From assembly GCA_021775735.1 (NCBI GenBank), contig JAJFHG010000059.1, forward strand, positions 1 to 64,000: 64,000 nucleotides of DNA. The letters run 5' to 3'. The translations under genes were made by a program, and so were the position numbers. Of this stretch, positions 24,920-35,290 are shown one piece after another. Position 1 is the first letter of the stretch, and each line of letters opens with the position of its first letter. The notes under the pieces are model-generated. The model made no database searches, was not told where the DNA came from, and was given only the letters and a program-made list of their open reading frames with translations. The DNA is from Hyphomicrobiaceae bacterium (lineage in GTDB: Bacteria > Pseudomonadota > Alphaproteobacteria > Rhizobiales > Hyphomicrobiaceae).

Positions 24920-26218
24920 ATGCGTCATGGCGCTTTAATGCAGGCGGCTCAAGAGGTCCTGCAAGATGTTTTTGAGCGCCATCGGCCAGCTAACATGGCG
25001 CTCGCTGAGTGGGGTCGCAATCATCGCTTTGCAGGCTCCAAAGATCGTTCTGCGATTGGGACGCTCGTCTTTGACGTCTTGCGTCAAAAGCAATCTCTTG
25101 CAGCCCGCATGGGGGATGATCGTCCGCGCGCGCTCGTACTAGCAGCGGCAGGTGAAGCGCTGGGTCTTAACGCAGCCGCGGTCAGTACAGCAGCAAGCGA
25201 GGGTACTTACGCAATTGGGACGCTGAGTGAAGAAGAAGAGGCCGGTCTGGCGCGCACGGTCCCCCCTGATGCAGCAGTTGACGTGCAGGCTGATATTCCT
25301 GGCTGGCTGGTGCCTTCCCTGACAACTGTCTTTCATGATCGTTTGGTGGACGAGGGTCAGGCCATGGCGCGGCGAGCGCCGATTGATCTCAGAGCCAATA
25401 CGTTAAAAGGCAATCGGCACCGTTTGCTCAAAGCTTTAGAACGTTACAATCCTGAATTGACACCCCATGCGCCTGATGGTGTGCGCATTCCTGCGCCAAG
25501 GCCTGGCAAAAAGGCCCCTGCCGTCGAGCGCGACACAGCGCACGGAAAGGGTTGGTTCGAGGTTCAAGATGAGGGCAGTCAACTGGCAGCATTGTTGACA
25601 GGGGCGGGCCCGCGTATGCAGGTGTTGGATCTATGCGCAGGCGCTGGCGGCAAAACGTTAGCGCTGGCTGCGGCGATGCAAAACACCGGGCAGCTTTATG
25701 CCTATGACAAAGACAAAACTCAGCTCAGGCCAATCTTCGAACGTTTAAAGCGTTCAACGGCACGCAACGTCCAGGTGCTAGACGCCGGCGAAGAACAAAC
25801 TCTTTTGGATCTGGGCGCACGCTTTGATGTTGTTCTGGCTGATGCCCCGTGCTCAGGGTCTGGAACGTGGCGGCGGCGGCCCGACAGTAAATGGCGCTTG
25901 AGCGAAGAAAACCTCAAACAACGCATTGTCGACCAGCAAAGCGTTTTGAAGTTAGCGGCAAATTTGGTGAAGCCTGGAGGGCGTTTGGTTTATGTCACGT
26001 GCTCGCTTCTGCCGGAAGAAAACAGAGACCAGGTATCGGATTTTCTGTCCGAACATTCCGACTTTTCCCTGCAAACTAATGCGGTGATGTGGCAAGCCGC
26101 GATGGGCGACGACGAACCCCTTGTCTCAGCCGATGGCCAGGATGCAGGGCTTCTGCTCACACCTGCGCGCCATGGCACGGACGGTTTTTTCATCGCCAGT
26201 TTGCTGCGCCATCGCTAA
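24920..26218 (+). CDS. RsmB/NOP family rRNA (cytosine-C5) methyltransferase
   Basis: 432 residues. N-terminal NusB-like helical region (1-140), then a SAM domain: GWFEVQDEGSQLAALL (about 213), VLDLCAGAGGKTLALAAAM (motif I), DVVLADAPCSGSGTWRRRPD (motif IV, catalytic Cys of PC) and VYVTCSLLPEENRDQV (second Cys of TC). It probably methylates a 16S rRNA cytosine. It is related to RsmB but is a separate alphaproteobacterial subgroup, so I leave the symbol blank. Confidence 0.88.
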   Translation: MRHGALMQAAQEVLQDVFERHRPANMALAEWGRNHRFAGSKDRSAIGTLVFDVLRQKQSLAARMGDDRPRALVLAAAGEALGLNAAAVSTAASEGTYAIGTLSEEEEAGLARTVPPDAAVDVQADIPGWLVPSLTTVFHDRLVDEGQAMARRAPIDLRANTLKGNRHRLLKALERYNPELTPHAPDGVRIPAPRPGKKAPAVERDTAHGKGWFEVQDEGSQLAALLTGAGPRMQVLDLCAGAGGKTLALAAAMQNTGQLYAYDKDKTQLRPIFERLKRSTARNVQVLDAGEEQTLLDLGARFDVVLADAPCSGSGTWRRRPDSKWRLSEENLKQRIVDQQSVLKLAANLVKPGGRLVYVTCSLLPEENRDQVSDFLSEHSDFSLQTNAVMWQAAMGDDEPLVSADGQDAGLLLTPARHGTDGFFIASLLRHR

Positions 26219-26251
26219 ATACCGCTGACCCAATCCAGGCAGCTGAGCCGC

Positions 26252-26995
26252 TTATTGCAGCACAAGGTATTGAAATGCCAGCATGACGATAAACGCTGCG
26301 GTGACAGCACTGCCAACGTGCGCGCCTGAAGCATCTTCGGTCGCTTCGGGTACCAATTCAGCAAATACCATCCAGATCATAGCTCCAGCTGCAATGCCAA
26401 AGCCAATTGGCAACAGGGGATGAAACGCTTCAACAAACAAATACGCAGGCACAGCCATCAGCGGTTGCGGTAGACTTGAAAAGATGGCCCAAAGTGCTGC
26501 CTTCCAAACGGGTGTACCAAGAGGTACGAGAATGAGCGCAATGGCCAGCCCCTCCGGAATGTTATGGATGGCAATTGCCGAACTAATATAGGTTGCAAGC
26601 TCTTCACCACCACCAAACGACACCCCAACACCAATACCTTCGGCGAACGAATGCGCCGTCATAATGCCGACGACCAGCAAAGCGCGCGTTGTATTGAGAC
26701 CGGTAAGGTCTGCAACCTCTGGTGTTCTACCGTTGGTAATGAGGCGATGTGAAACCCAAATCGCGACAAGCCCGATTGTCAATCCAAGCAAAGTGCGCTG
26801 GGAGGACAATTTCATGCCTTCTGCAACCAGGCTGTGGCTGGCGGCCAGCATCAAACCTGCTGCAATGGCATTAAATATAGCCATCCACCATGGCGACACG
26901 TTGCGCAAAAACAAGAATGGAAGTGCGCCGAGGCCGGTGGCGATGGCGGTTGCGGTCGCTATCGCGAGCACCGTCCAAATATTGACGTCAAACAT
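26252..26995 (-). CDS. ZIP family divalent metal transporter
   Basis: 247 residues, seven or eight membrane helices. Metal-site motifs TAHSFAEGIGVGVSFGG (helix IV; His and Glu) and AIAIHNIPEGLAIALILVP (helix V, HNIPEG) are intact, and a Glu pair near the end of the protein (ELVPEATED) follows. This matches bacterial ZupT/GufA-like importers of zinc and other divalent metals. Metal preference cannot be told. It sits alone between two plus-strand genes. Confidence 0.9.
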   Translation of the reverse strand: MFDVNIWTVLAIATATAIATGLGALPFLFLRNVSPWWMAIFNAIAAGLMLAASHSLVAEGMKLSSQRTLLGLTIGLVAIWVSHRLITNGRTPEVADLTGLNTTRALLVVGIMTAHSFAEGIGVGVSFGGGEELATYISSAIAIHNIPEGLAIALILVPLGTPVWKAALWAIFSSLPQPLMAVPAYLFVEAFHPLLPIGFGIAAGAMIWMVFAELVPEATEDASGAHVGSAVTAAFIVMLAFQYLVLQ

Positions 26996-27200
26996 GGGGA
27001 TTTAGCGCCTCAGTGGTTGGCTTTCTGTAGCGGCACCATAAGCTGATGCGAGCCTGATTCCCAGACCCAGTTGGCATCGGTCTTCACGTGGCGAAGCGCT
27101 CCTTGACGCCACTTTGGCCGGATGGTCTACCGAGGTCACATTTAACCGCTCTGCATTGAATGACACATCATGATATGCAGATGCCGACGTAAAGCGAACA

Positions 27201-28748
27201 ATGACTGAAACCGTTCTCATTATTGATTTTGGCAGCCAAGTCACACAGCTCATCGCGCGTCGTGTGCGTGAGGCTGGTGTTTATTCAGAGATCGTACCGT
27301 TTAACAATGCGGAAGATGCTTTTGATCGGTTGCGGCCTCAAGCGGTCATTCTGTCGGGCGGTCCACAAAGCGTCACGCAGACGGATACACCACGTGCACC
27401 GTCATGGGTGTGGAACAAAGGTTTGCCAGTGCTCGGCATTTGCTATGGCGAGCAGACTATGGTTGCAGAGCTTGGTGGTGGCGTTGAATCGAGTGACCAT
27501 CGTGAGTTTGGCCGAGCTGAACTTGAAGTCGTTGCAGACTGTGCCCTATTCGACGGCGTTTGGGATAAGGGTGGCAAAGATCAGGTTTGGATGAGTCATG
27601 GTGATCGTGTGACCCGATTGCCGGATGGGTTCAAGGCTGTTGCCGTTTCGAACGTTGCGCCGTTTGCGGCTATTGCAGATGAGTCGAGGCGTTTCTACGG
27701 CGTGCAATTCCACCCTGAAGTGGTGCACACGCCCAAAGGGCATCTGTTGCTGTCTAATTTCGTCCATAAGATTGCAGGCCTTAAAGGCGATTGGACGATG
27801 GCGCATTTTAAAACGCAAGCCATCGAAGCAATCCGCAAACAGGTTGGCTCAAGCAAAGTCATTTCAGGTTTATCAGGCGGTGTGGATTCAGCGGTTGCGT
27901 CTGTCTTGATCCATGAAGCTATTGGCGATCAGTTGACCTGTATCTTTGTCGATCACGGTTTGTTGCGCCACAAGGAAGCTGAAGATGTCGTTTCGTTATT
28001 TCGCGAAGCTTATCACATTCCGCTGGTGCATGTTGACGCCCAGTCAACGTTCCTAGGTAAGCTTGAGGGCGTGTCTGACCCAGAGCAGAAACGCAAAATT
28101 ATTGGCGGGCTTTTCATCGACACTTTTGATGCAGAGGCCAAAAAAATCGGTGGTGCTGAATTTTTGGCCCAGGGAACGCTGTACCCAGATGTGATTGAGA
28201 GTGTTTCCTTTACAGGCGGGCCGTCCGTCACCATTAAATCGCATCATAACGTTGGTGGTTTGCCAGAGCGCATGAACTTGAAGCTCGTCGAACCTTTGCG
28301 TGAGTTGTTCAAAGATGAAGTGCGCGCACTAGGCCATGAGTTGGGCCTGCCTGACCACTTTATTGCGCGCCACCCCTTTCCAGGACCGGGTCTTGCCATT
28401 CGTATTCCCGGTGACATTACCAAAGACAAGATCGATATTTTGCGCCAGGCGGATGTGATCTATCTCGATGAAATTCGCAAAGCCGGGCTTTATGATGAAA
28501 TCTGGCAAGCCTTTACAGTATTGCTGCCCGTGCGCACCGTTGGCGTGATGGGGGATGCACGCACCTATGAATATGTGTGCGCATTGCGTGCTGTCAATTC
28601 AACCGATGGCATGACGGCAGATTACTATCCGTTCCCACATGACATGCTGGGGCGCGTTGCAACGCGGATTATCAATCAAGTTAAAGGGATCAACCGTGTG
28701 GTCTATGACATTACGTCAAAACCACCGGGTACCATTGAGTGGGAATAG
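27201..28748 (+). CDS. guaA: GMP synthase (glutamine-hydrolysing)
   Basis: 515 residues, full length. It converts XMP to GMP using ATP and glutamine. The N-terminal class I amidotransferase has the catalytic Cys in GICYGEQTM (about 83) and the His-x-Glu in [10 protein letters not shown] (about 173). The ATP-pyrophosphatase PP-loop is [14 protein letters not shown] (about 225). The C-terminal dimerisation domain ends with KPPGTIEWE, the conserved terminus. A strong hairpin follows at 28816. Confidence 0.97.
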   Translation: MTETVLIIDFGSQVTQLIARRVREAGVYSEIVPFNNAEDAFDRLRPQAVILSGGPQSVTQTDTPRAPSWVWNKGLPVLGICYGEQTMVAELGGGVESSDHREFGRAELEVVADCALFDGVWDKGGKDQVWMSHGDRVTRLPDGFKAVAVSNVAPFAAIADESRRFYGVQFHPEVVHTPKGHLLLSNFVHKIAGLKGDWTMAHFKTQAIEAIRKQVGSSKVISGLSGGVDSAVASVLIHEAIGDQLTCIFVDHGLLRHKEAEDVVSLFREAYHIPLVHVDAQSTFLGKLEGVSDPEQKRKIIGGLFIDTFDAEAKKIGGAEFLAQGTLYPDVIESVSFTGGPSVTIKSHHNVGGLPERMNLKLVEPLRELFKDEVRALGHELGLPDHFIARHPFPGPGLAIRIPGDITKDKIDILRQADVIYLDEIRKAGLYDEIWQAFTVLLPVRTVGVMGDARTYEYVCALRAVNSTDGMTADYYPFPHDMLGRVATRIINQVKGINRVVYDITSKPPGTIEWE

Positions 28749-28815
28749 CCCGCGAGCGTCACGTTCAGTGCGTGACAATCATTTTGGTTTCAAAAATTCA
28801 ATACCCAAAAAAGAA

Positions 28816-28850
28816 AGCCCTTCGGCCGGGGACACCGAAGGGCTTCTTTA
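28816..28850. terminator. bidirectional hairpin terminator after guaA
   Basis: AGCCCTTCGG (28816-28825) and CCGAAGGGCT (28835-28844) form a 10-bp stem with a 9-base loop. The plus side has TCTTTA; on the minus strand the tail is TTTCTTTTTTGGG, which is stronger. It serves guaA and possibly a minus-strand transcript arising between 28851 and 29109. Confidence 0.85.
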
Positions 28851-29109
28851 GGTCGCCGAATTCCGGGGGACCTGCGAGGGTTGAACCCGGCGAATAAAAA
28901 TCGAGCAGCGCGCTGGGTGAGGGGCGTTGGGATATGAGCGACGCGCTGTCGATGTATGGACTTTGCCCCAGCGACGTCCATACCGCTGTTCCCTAGGTGA
29001 CAGGGCAGAATTTTAGGTCAAACAACATTTGGGGCTCCTTGGCAGGCGTAGAAAGCCCTTATTTTGCGCGCCTAACCTGATCTGCTTGGGCAATGCCGAG
29101 CGGAGACGG
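28851..29109 (-). ncRNA. candidate structured RNA between two minus-strand terminators (unidentified)
   Basis: This 259-base stretch has no coding frame I can support. On the minus strand it contains an 8-bp hairpin GTATGGAC...GTCCATAC (29.0 to 28.95 kb), the palindrome CAGCGCGCTG (28906-28915), the hairpin GGGTTGAACCC, and a possible closing pair CCTGC (near 29045) with GCAGG (near 28875). It begins just after the minus-strand terminator at 29119-29146 and ends at the strong minus-strand terminator at 28816. The size between the outer pairs, about 170 bases, is in the range of 6S RNA, but I do not recognise the family. Transcription from this strand is inference. Confidence 0.4.
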
Positions 29110-29111
29110 GC

Positions 29112-29146
29112 AAAAAAAAGCCCCTCGGAAGGGGGGCCGAGGGGCT
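29112..29146 (-). terminator. strong minus-strand terminator (end of the aroQ-accBC-aat transcript)
   Basis: AGCCCCTCGG (29119-29128) and CCGAGGGGCT (29137-29146), a 10-bp stem with an 8-base loop, followed on the minus strand by eight T. It lies 277 bases after aat; the stretch between has no supported gene. Confidence 0.88.
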
Positions 29147-29422
29147 CAGGTATTAACCGGGCGGGGAGGGTGTCCCGGTTGTGGGAGAAGGAACCAGGGG
29201 GAGGAAGCTGGTGAACTCTTCATGAGCCCGACATTGCCCTAAGACGGCGGGGCGAGCTGTTCCAGACGAGACAGGGGTCGATTTTTTTGATTTTTTTTCG
29301 CGAAACCCAGTGTCTCGCGAGAAACGCAGTGCCTCTCGAAGAGTATCTTGCATTAACGCAAATGCGGTTTGATCAAGCCGGGTGTTATGGGTTTGGATCC
29401 AGCGCCTCAAGAGCGTGGCGGC

Positions 29423-30121
29423 TTAAGCCTCTGGGCTTGCTTTAAACTGATGATGGTTTTCACGAACCGTCTTGAGGATATCAAGCGGAGGTGTTGTGCT
29501 TGGTAGTGCCCCAAAGTCGCCTTCATGGTCGAGTGACTTTTCAAGAAGCTGATGGAATTCATCACGGTCGACTTCTACCGCACCAAATTGCATGAGGTGC
29601 GGCGTTACGAACTGCGTATCCAGTAAGACATAGCCGCCATGGATCAGTCGCGCCATCAGATAAAATAAAGCAATCTTTGATGCATCGCGCACATGCGAAA
29701 ACATGCTTTCGCCAAAGAACGCACCACCAAGGGCAACCCCGTAGAGCCCACCGACGAGCTTATCATTCTGCCAGGCTTCAACCGTATGACAATGGCCGAG
29801 ATCAAACAGATCGCGGTACAGGCCATGAATGCGCGTATTGATCCATGTTGAATTGCGTCCCGGTTTTTCTCCCGCACAGCCCTCGATCACGGCGTCAAAG
29901 CTCGTGTCGATACGAATGTTAAAAGGCTCAGAGCGGATTGTGCGAGCGAGGCGACGTGGAATTTTAATGCGGTCTAGGGGAAGGATGCCGCGATGTTGTG
30001 GCTCGATCCAATACAGTGCTGGATCGTCAGCGCTTTCCGCCATAGGAAAAATGCCGCAACGATAGGCCTTCATAAGGACCTGCGGTGTGATCTCCGGCAA
30101 TATGTCGTCACGTGATGCCAA
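29423..30121 (-). CDS. aat: leucyl/phenylalanyl-tRNA-protein transferase
   Basis: 232 residues, TTG start with AAGG just upstream. It attaches Leu or Phe to proteins with N-terminal Arg or Lys, feeding them to the N-end-rule ClpS/ClpAP pathway. Hallmarks: [20 protein letters not shown] at the N-terminus, the [13 protein letters not shown] segment (about 48), [18 protein letters not shown] (about 125-142) and [16 protein letters not shown]. Length and order after accC are typical of alphaproteobacteria. Confidence 0.95.
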   Translation of the reverse strand: MASRDDILPEITPQVLMKAYRCGIFPMAESADDPALYWIEPQHRGILPLDRIKIPRRLARTIRSEPFNIRIDTSFDAVIEGCAGEKPGRNSTWINTRIHGLYRDLFDLGHCHTVEAWQNDKLVGGLYGVALGGAFFGESMFSHVRDASKIALFYLMARLIHGGYVLLDTQFVTPHLMQFGAVEVDRDEFHQLLEKSLDHEGDFGALPSTTPPLDILKTVRENHHQFKASPEA

Positions 30122-30246
30122 GTGACCTTAGCTCCAGTCACAGCCGCCTTCGTATGCCGCTTTTAGAAAATCACCATACCAAAAACAGTTGCGTGTGGCG
30201 CGACGCGCTCATTTCAGGGTACGGCTGGCGGCCTGATTTGAAAATT

Positions 30247-31587
30247 TTAAGGTTTGTCGAGGAATTTCTCAAGCCAATGGATGTCATAAACCCCGTTCGC
30301 GACGTCCGGCTGGCCAATTAGCTCAATAAATAGCGGAATGGTTGTGTCGATTCCATCGATTACAAATTCCGATAATGCTCGTTTTAAGCGCATTAAGCAT
30401 TCATTGCGCGTTTTGCCATGGACAATGAGTTTTCCGATCAGGCTGTCGTAGTAGGGTGGAATATTATAACCCTGGTAAACACCGGAATCGACGCGCACAC
30501 CAAGGCCACCTGGTGGATGCCAGTATGAGATTTTTCCAGGCGAGGGGCGAAACGTTTCAGCATGTTCCGCATTGATGCGGCATTCGATGGCGTGCCCTGA
30601 GAAGGTAATTTCATCTTGGGTAAAAGACAACGGGGCGCCAGATGCAATGCGGATTTGCTCAAGGACCAGATCAATACCGGTGATCGCTTCGGTGATGGGG
30701 TGTTCGACCTGGAGGCGGGTGTTCATCTCAATGAAGTAAAACTCGCCATCCTCAAACAGAAACTCAACGGTACCTGCGCCACGGTATTTTAAGCCACGCA
30801 TCGCATCGGCACAGACTTCACCAATGCGTTGGCGGGCTTCTGCATTCAGTGCTGGCGAGGGGGCTTCCTCCCAGACTTTCTGGTGGCGACGTTGTAGAGA
30901 ACAATCTCGTTCGCCGAGATGTACCGCATTACCGTTGCCATCACCAAAAACTTGGATCTCGATATGGCGTGGTTTCTTGAGGTATTTCTCAATGTAAACG
31001 GCGTCATCGCCAAACGCGGATTTTGCTTCATTGCGGGCATTGGCCAGCGCATCAGCTATATCATCTTCAGTTGCGGCGACCTTCATGCCACGCCCACCGC
31101 CACCAGACGCGGCTTTAATCAGAACGGGAAAGCCCATCGCTTTCGCCACCTTGAGCGCTTCAGCTTCGGTCTTTACTTCGCCATCTGAGCCCGGCACAAC
31201 CGGAATACCAAGGCGTTTGGCGGTGTCTTTTGCGGCAATCTTGTCGCCCATCACCTTGATGTGTTCCGAGGTTGGGCCAATGAACGCAATGTTGTGTTCT
31301 TCTAGAATTTCAGCAAAGCGGGCATTCTCTGACAAAAAGCCATAGCCCGGATGGATCGCATCGGCACCGGTGATCTCACAGGCCGCCAACAAGCGCGGAA
31401 TATTGAGATAGCTCTCTGCAGCTGGCGGCGGACCAATGCATACACTTTCGTCCGCCAAGCGTACGTGCATAGCATCTGCATCAGCAGTCGAGTGAACAGC
31501 GACGGTTGAAATACCAAGTTCCTTGCAGGCGCGCTGAATGCGCAGTGCAATTTCCCCGCGATTTGCGATCAGAACCTTGTCAAACAT
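30247..31587 (-). CDS. accC: acetyl-CoA carboxylase, biotin carboxylase subunit
   Basis: 446 residues. It carboxylates biotin on AccB using ATP and bicarbonate, the first step of fatty-acid synthesis. N-terminal [22 protein letters not shown]-grasp Gly-rich loop [14 protein letters not shown] (about 160-173); [17 protein letters not shown]; catalytic [16 protein letters not shown] (about 285). All expected residues are present. It lies 55 bases after accB. Confidence 0.97.
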   Translation of the reverse strand: MFDKVLIANRGEIALRIQRACKELGISTVAVHSTADADAMHVRLADESVCIGPPPAAESYLNIPRLLAACEITGADAIHPGYGFLSENARFAEILEEHNIAFIGPTSEHIKVMGDKIAAKDTAKRLGIPVVPGSDGEVKTEAEALKVAKAMGFPVLIKAASGGGGRGMKVAATEDDIADALANARNEAKSAFGDDAVYIEKYLKKPRHIEIQVFGDGNGNAVHLGERDCSLQRRHQKVWEEAPSPALNAEARQRIGEVCADAMRGLKYRGAGTVEFLFEDGEFYFIEMNTRLQVEHPITEAITGIDLVLEQIRIASGAPLSFTQDEITFSGHAIECRINAEHAETFRPSPGKISYWHPPGGLGVRVDSGVYQGYNIPPYYDSLIGKLIVHGKTRNECLMRLKRALSEFVIDGIDTTIPLFIELIGQPDVANGVYDIHWLEKFLDKP

Positions 31588-31642
31588 AGAGCGTGGTGTC
31601 TTCCGAGTTTAGTCTTTGCTGAAACGGCATCAGCGTGCATAT

Positions 31643-32131
31643 TTATTCGATGATCACAAGAGGTTCACCAAATTCAACGGGCTGGCCGTTTTCAAATAGA
31701 ATAGCGGTGACTGTTCCTGATTTTGGTGCCGGTATCTGGTTCATGGTCTTCATCGCTTCGACGATCAGGAGTGTGTCGCCAGCGCTGACCTTTGATCCGA
31801 TATCAATGTATGCGGGCGCTGAAGGTTCTGGTGAACGATAAGCGGTACCGACCATCGGTGCTTTTACAGCACCTGGATGGTTGTGGGCGTCATCAGCTGC
31901 GGGAGCTCCTCCTCCAGATTGGTCTGCTGCACCTGTTGGCGCAGGTCCAGTTGGTGCAGGACCAACCGAAACAGGCGCTGCGGCAACCGTCAAATTTTTC
32001 GCCACACGGACTTTCAGCCCGCTCTTTTCTATTTCAATTTCACTCAGGCCGGTTTCATCCAACAGCTCTGCGAGTTCGCGAATAAGCTGTTGTTCTTGTC
32101 CGGCTTTGGCTGATTTGTCTTTCGCGGTCAT
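31643..32131 (-). CDS. accB: acetyl-CoA carboxylase, biotin carboxyl carrier protein
   Basis: 162 residues from ATG 32131 (GGAG six bases upstream); a longer frame to 32215 has no support. A short N-terminal helical region ([20 protein letters not shown]) is followed by an Ala/Pro/Gly-rich linker (about 55-85) and the biotinyl domain, with the biotinylated Lys in [13 protein letters not shown]. Linker and length are normal for alphaproteobacteria. Confidence 0.96.
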   Translation of the reverse strand: MTAKDKSAKAGQEQQLIRELAELLDETGLSEIEIEKSGLKVRVAKNLTVAAAPVSVGPAPTGPAPTGAADQSGGGAPAADDAHNHPGAVKAPMVGTAYRSPEPSAPAYIDIGSKVSAGDTLLIVEAMKTMNQIPAPKSGTVTAILFENGQPVEFGEPLVIIE

Positions 32132-32229
32132 GCGCGCTCCCGTCTTTTTACTAACGCGTCCGTAATGTATTTCAGTTCGTCGCTGTTCATGGGTCCCTTG
32201 GTTCAAAGGGAGCAATTCGTAGTCTAACT

Positions 32230-32673
32230 TTATTTGCTATCCACTATACCCGCCATGGCTTCAACTGCGAGCGCGTATCCTTGCGCGCCAAGCCCACATA
32301 TCACACCAACGGCCGCCTTTGACACATAGGAATGGTGGCGAAAGTCTTCTCGCCGAAAAATGTTGGAGAGGTGGACTTCGATGATCGGCACGTCGGCGGC
32401 CTGAAGGGCATCAAGTAAGGCGACAGAGGTGTGCGTTAGGCCTGCGGCATTCATTATAATGCCAGAACCTTTCTCACGCGCTTCCTGCACCCAGGTCACC
32501 AACTCGCCCTCAAGGTTGGATTGCCGAAAATCACATTTCAGTCCCAACTCACCAGCCCGTTTGGCCGCCACCGCAGCAACATCGTCAAGCGTATGTTTGC
32601 CATAGATTTCAGGCTCACGCGTTCCGAGTAGGTTGAGATTGGGTCCGTTAAGGACGTAGATCGGCTTTGGCAT
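32230..32673 (-). CDS. aroQ: 3-dehydroquinate dehydratase, type II
   Basis: 147 residues. It dehydrates 3-dehydroquinate in the shikimate pathway. Signatures: [20 protein letters not shown] (catalytic Tyr in the flexible loop, about 22-25), [34 protein letters not shown] and [17 protein letters not shown]. The type II dodecameric enzyme preceding accBC is the usual alphaproteobacterial arrangement. Confidence 0.96.
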   Translation of the reverse strand: MPKPIYVLNGPNLNLLGTREPEIYGKHTLDDVAAVAAKRAGELGLKCDFRQSNLEGELVTWVQEAREKGSGIIMNAAGLTHTSVALLDALQAADVPIIEVHLSNIFRREDFRHHSYVSKAAVGVICGLGAQGYALAVEAMAGIVDSK

Positions 32674-32840
32674 CGCTGGTCAGTTCAAATCGCGCTGGAG
32701 GTCGCCTGATTGGGCTGACGACAATGCCGTCTCACGTTCCCGCTCAGGACCAAGAAGCTCAGCTTTACCAGCTTTTGCTGCATTGCGAAAGAGTGCCGGA
32801 GCATCGACCTTAGCTTGTTCAGAGTGAACGACCACTGTGA

Positions 32841-33731
32841 TTAGCAGTAGGAGCAACCTTCTTTGCGCAGATTTTTGACGTGGCCAACAAGCTGGTCAAA
32901 CAGATCCTGTGGTGCCCCGCCAATCGAGCGGTCGCCAACAAGGAAGTGCGGTGTACCGTTAATTCCCATATCCCTGGCTAATTTCTTGACGCCCTCAATC
33001 TCATCTTTTACCGCGTCAGATTCCATGTCAGCTTTCAGCTTGTCCATGTCCACACCAACTTCTTCGGCGGCTTTGAGCGCACTTGCTTCTGTCACGCGGC
33101 CACGCGCTAAAATGAGTTTCTGGTGAACTTCCCAGTATTTACCCTGTTGTTGTGCGGCTAGCGCAACCATGGCCGCTTTTTCAGAATCGGCACTCAAGAT
33201 TGGATATTCTTTAAACACGACGCGGACATTAGGGTCCGCTTTGATCAACTTGGCAATGTCGGCAAAGCCACGTTTGCAATATCCGCAGTTGTAATCAAAG
33301 AATTCAACGACCGTAATATCGCCATCAGGATTTCCAGCAAGCGCTGCGTTTGGATCGCGGTAAATTGCCTTTGCGTTTTCAGCGATCGCTTTTTTCGTTT
33401 TTTCCGCTTGCTCTTTTTCCATTTTGGTTTCGAGCGCTGTTTGCACCTCGTACAAAATCTCAGGATTGTTTAGCAGGTACTCTTTGATGATTTTCTCGAT
33501 GTCGGCGCGATCGCTGGTAGAAAACTTTCCAACCGCTTCAGGCGCCGTTTTGGGGGCGGTCGCCGCGCCATCGTTTGATGTTGTGCCCGCTGCATGGAGC
33601 TGCGTTGGCTCTTTGATGGAGCCGTAAGCGAACCAACCAAGAAACAGAAGCAGGACAGGCAGGAGCAGCAGAAGTGGACGCCCACGACCAAGTGCACGTG
33701 TTGCGACAGGTTCAGGATTTTGAGAAGTCAT
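32841..33731 (-). CDS. DsbA/ScsC-type thiol oxidoreductase
   Basis: 296 residues. An N-terminal membrane anchor (PLLLLLPVLLLFLGWFAYG, about 19-37) is followed by a helical segment like the ScsC N-terminal domain (ADIEKIIKEYLLNNPEILYE, about 75-94). The thioredoxin fold contains the redox motif FDYNCGYCKRG (CGYC) near residue 149 and the cis-Pro in INGTPHFLVGD. The C-terminal tail has a further Cys pair (GCSYC). It likely acts in periplasmic disulfide exchange; whether as an oxidase or isomerase is unclear. Its place between the M48 protease and aroQ is conserved in alphaproteobacteria. Confidence 0.88.
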   Translation of the reverse strand: MTSQNPEPVATRALGRGRPLLLLLPVLLLFLGWFAYGSIKEPTQLHAAGTTSNDGAATAPKTAPEAVGKFSTSDRADIEKIIKEYLLNNPEILYEVQTALETKMEKEQAEKTKKAIAENAKAIYRDPNAALAGNPDGDITVVEFFDYNCGYCKRGFADIAKLIKADPNVRVVFKEYPILSADSEKAAMVALAAQQQGKYWEVHQKLILARGRVTEASALKAAEEVGVDMDKLKADMESDAVKDEIEGVKKLARDMGINGTPHFLVGDRSIGGAPQDLFDQLVGHVKNLRKEGCSYC

Positions 33732-33883
33732 CAGGCTACGGGCTCCGCTTTATCTTTAAGCTTTGTTTGTCTGTTCTGGGTGTCTATCGCGCGCATCGGG
33801 CAAATAGGCAATGGTGGACTTTCAGCTATGGATAAAATTTAAGGTCCTAGTGCGACCAGTGTTTATGCGAGGCGCTGACGACC

Positions 33884-35290
33884 TCATCTGCGCCGCAGTT
33901 TAAATTTTATGATGTCGTCGGCCTTAATCCATTCCGGAGAATTCTTAGGTAGGCCAGCCTGGGCGCGCTGGGCAAAGTTTTTTGCCTCTTTGACAGAGCC
34001 AAAATAAAATAGACCCTGTGCGCGTGCGAGATAGCTTTTCGGATACAACCCTTTGTTGTGATAGGCTTGGCCTAACAGATTGTAGGCGAGTGGGTTGTCA
34101 TTCTCGATCACGACTGCCCGCCTGATGAGTTTGATTGCTTGATCGGTGTATTTTTTATTGCGGGTCTGTAGCATCACTTGCGCCAATTGCACGCTGATGA
34201 GCGGTGCCTTGTTGCCTAGAATTTTAATAGCCCTTTTCAGGGGCGCGATCGCCTCAAGAGGTCTGCCCGCTTTTTGCAATAAATCCCCTTTGATTTCCCA
34301 GAAATAGGGATTACTGGGCTGATCTTTGATCATCACATCCATCTCACGGACCGCCCTATCCATGTTTTCGCGACCACCGAGACGAAAGCGGGCGACAGCC
34401 CGGGCATAGCGCGCAGGCAACGTCTTGTTTGACGTTGGGTAGCGATTGAAGACGATGGATGGGTCTTCAATGTAGCCGGAAAGTTTGGCCCGCATCATAG
34501 CGTGACGATGAACGAGGTCAGGGCTGTCTTTTTTGCCGACATATTGACTTTGATTCACCAGTTGGCGCAGACGTGCAATACGTGTCGTCGCGACGGGGTG
34601 GGTGCGTGCAAATACATCCTTATGTGTGTCAGAAATATATTCCTGCTGGGCGAAACGCTCGAACGTTTCCAACATACCGCGCCCAGATTGGCTGGTTGCA
34701 TTGAGATATGACAGGCCTGCTTGGTCTGCTGCCGATTCTTGCGAACGGCGTTCGGCGGTGAGGCCGCGCAAAATGAGTTCTGTGCCGCCAAGTGCAATGC
34801 CTTGACCTGCTGCGCCAATTTCGCTGCCTGAATCGCCGCCGGTTGCCGCACCACCAATCAAAGCGCCAATGCCAAGAATTTGGGCAATGAGCGCGCGTGT
34901 CTGATCCTGTTTGATGCGTGTTCTTAGTGCAGCCAAATGACCACCAGCAATGTGTCCGGCCTCGTGCGCCAGAACGCCGATCACCTGGTTGGGTGTTTCA
35001 GAATCCATCAACGCACCGGTGTGAATAAAAACGTTGCGGCCATCGACAACGAAAGCGTTAAAGATCCTATTGTTGATGATGCGGACCCGAACGCGGCTTG
35101 AGCCAAGACCTGCTGCGCGAAATACGGGCCTGGAGTAGTCGTTGAGAAGATTCTCAATTTCGGTGTCGCGGATCAGTGGCAGGCTCTGGGCGGCGGCCAT
35201 GTGCGGCGCACCGACAAGAGCTGTTATAGCTACAAGCCAAAAGCAGATGCGGTGTAACGTCTGAGCAAAGGTCGGATGCGAAGAAGTCAT
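33884..35290 (-). CDS. periplasmic M48 metalloprotease with TPR region (BepA-like)
   Basis: 468 residues. Signal peptide about 12-35 (ALVGAPHMAAAQS). The M48 peptidase domain has the zinc site GVLAHEAGHIAGGH (HExxH as HEAGH, about 108) and the third-ligand Glu in SQESAADQAGLSYL (about 190). The C-terminal half (about 300-450) is TPR-like, with PYFWEIKGDLLQKAGRPLEA and NPLAYNLLGQAYHNKGLYPK. E. coli BepA of the same layout degrades and helps assemble outer-membrane proteins; the same role is likely here, consistent with bamB in the window. Confidence 0.92.
   Translation of the reverse strand: MTSSHPTFAQTLHRICFWLVAITALVGAPHMAAAQSLPLIRDTEIENLLNDYSRPVFRAAGLGSSRVRVRIINNRIFNAFVVDGRNVFIHTGALMDSETPNQVIGVLAHEAGHIAGGHLAALRTRIKQDQTRALIAQILGIGALIGGAATGGDSGSEIGAAGQGIALGGTELILRGLTAERRSQESAADQAGLSYLNATSQSGRGMLETFERFAQQEYISDTHKDVFARTHPVATTRIARLRQLVNQSQYVGKKDSPDLVHRHAMMRAKLSGYIEDPSIVFNRYPTSNKTLPARYARAVARFRLGGRENMDRAVREMDVMIKDQPSNPYFWEIKGDLLQKAGRPLEAIAPLKRAIKILGNKAPLISVQLAQVMLQTRNKKYTDQAIKLIRRAVVIENDNPLAYNLLGQAYHNKGLYPKSYLARAQGLFYFGSVKEAKNFAQRAQAGLPKNSPEWIKADDIIKFKLRRR

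Noticed and set aside
29153-29410. 85-codon minus-strand frame after aat
   Set aside because: Low-complexity Pro/Thr/Ser ending, no recognisable motif, and it runs up to the terminator; a gene often found here in relatives (DUF2155) does not match.
32680-32832. 51-codon minus-strand frame from GTG between the DsbA-like gene and aroQ
   Set aside because: Codon pattern is acceptable but there is no ribosome site and no known relative; too weak to list as a gene.
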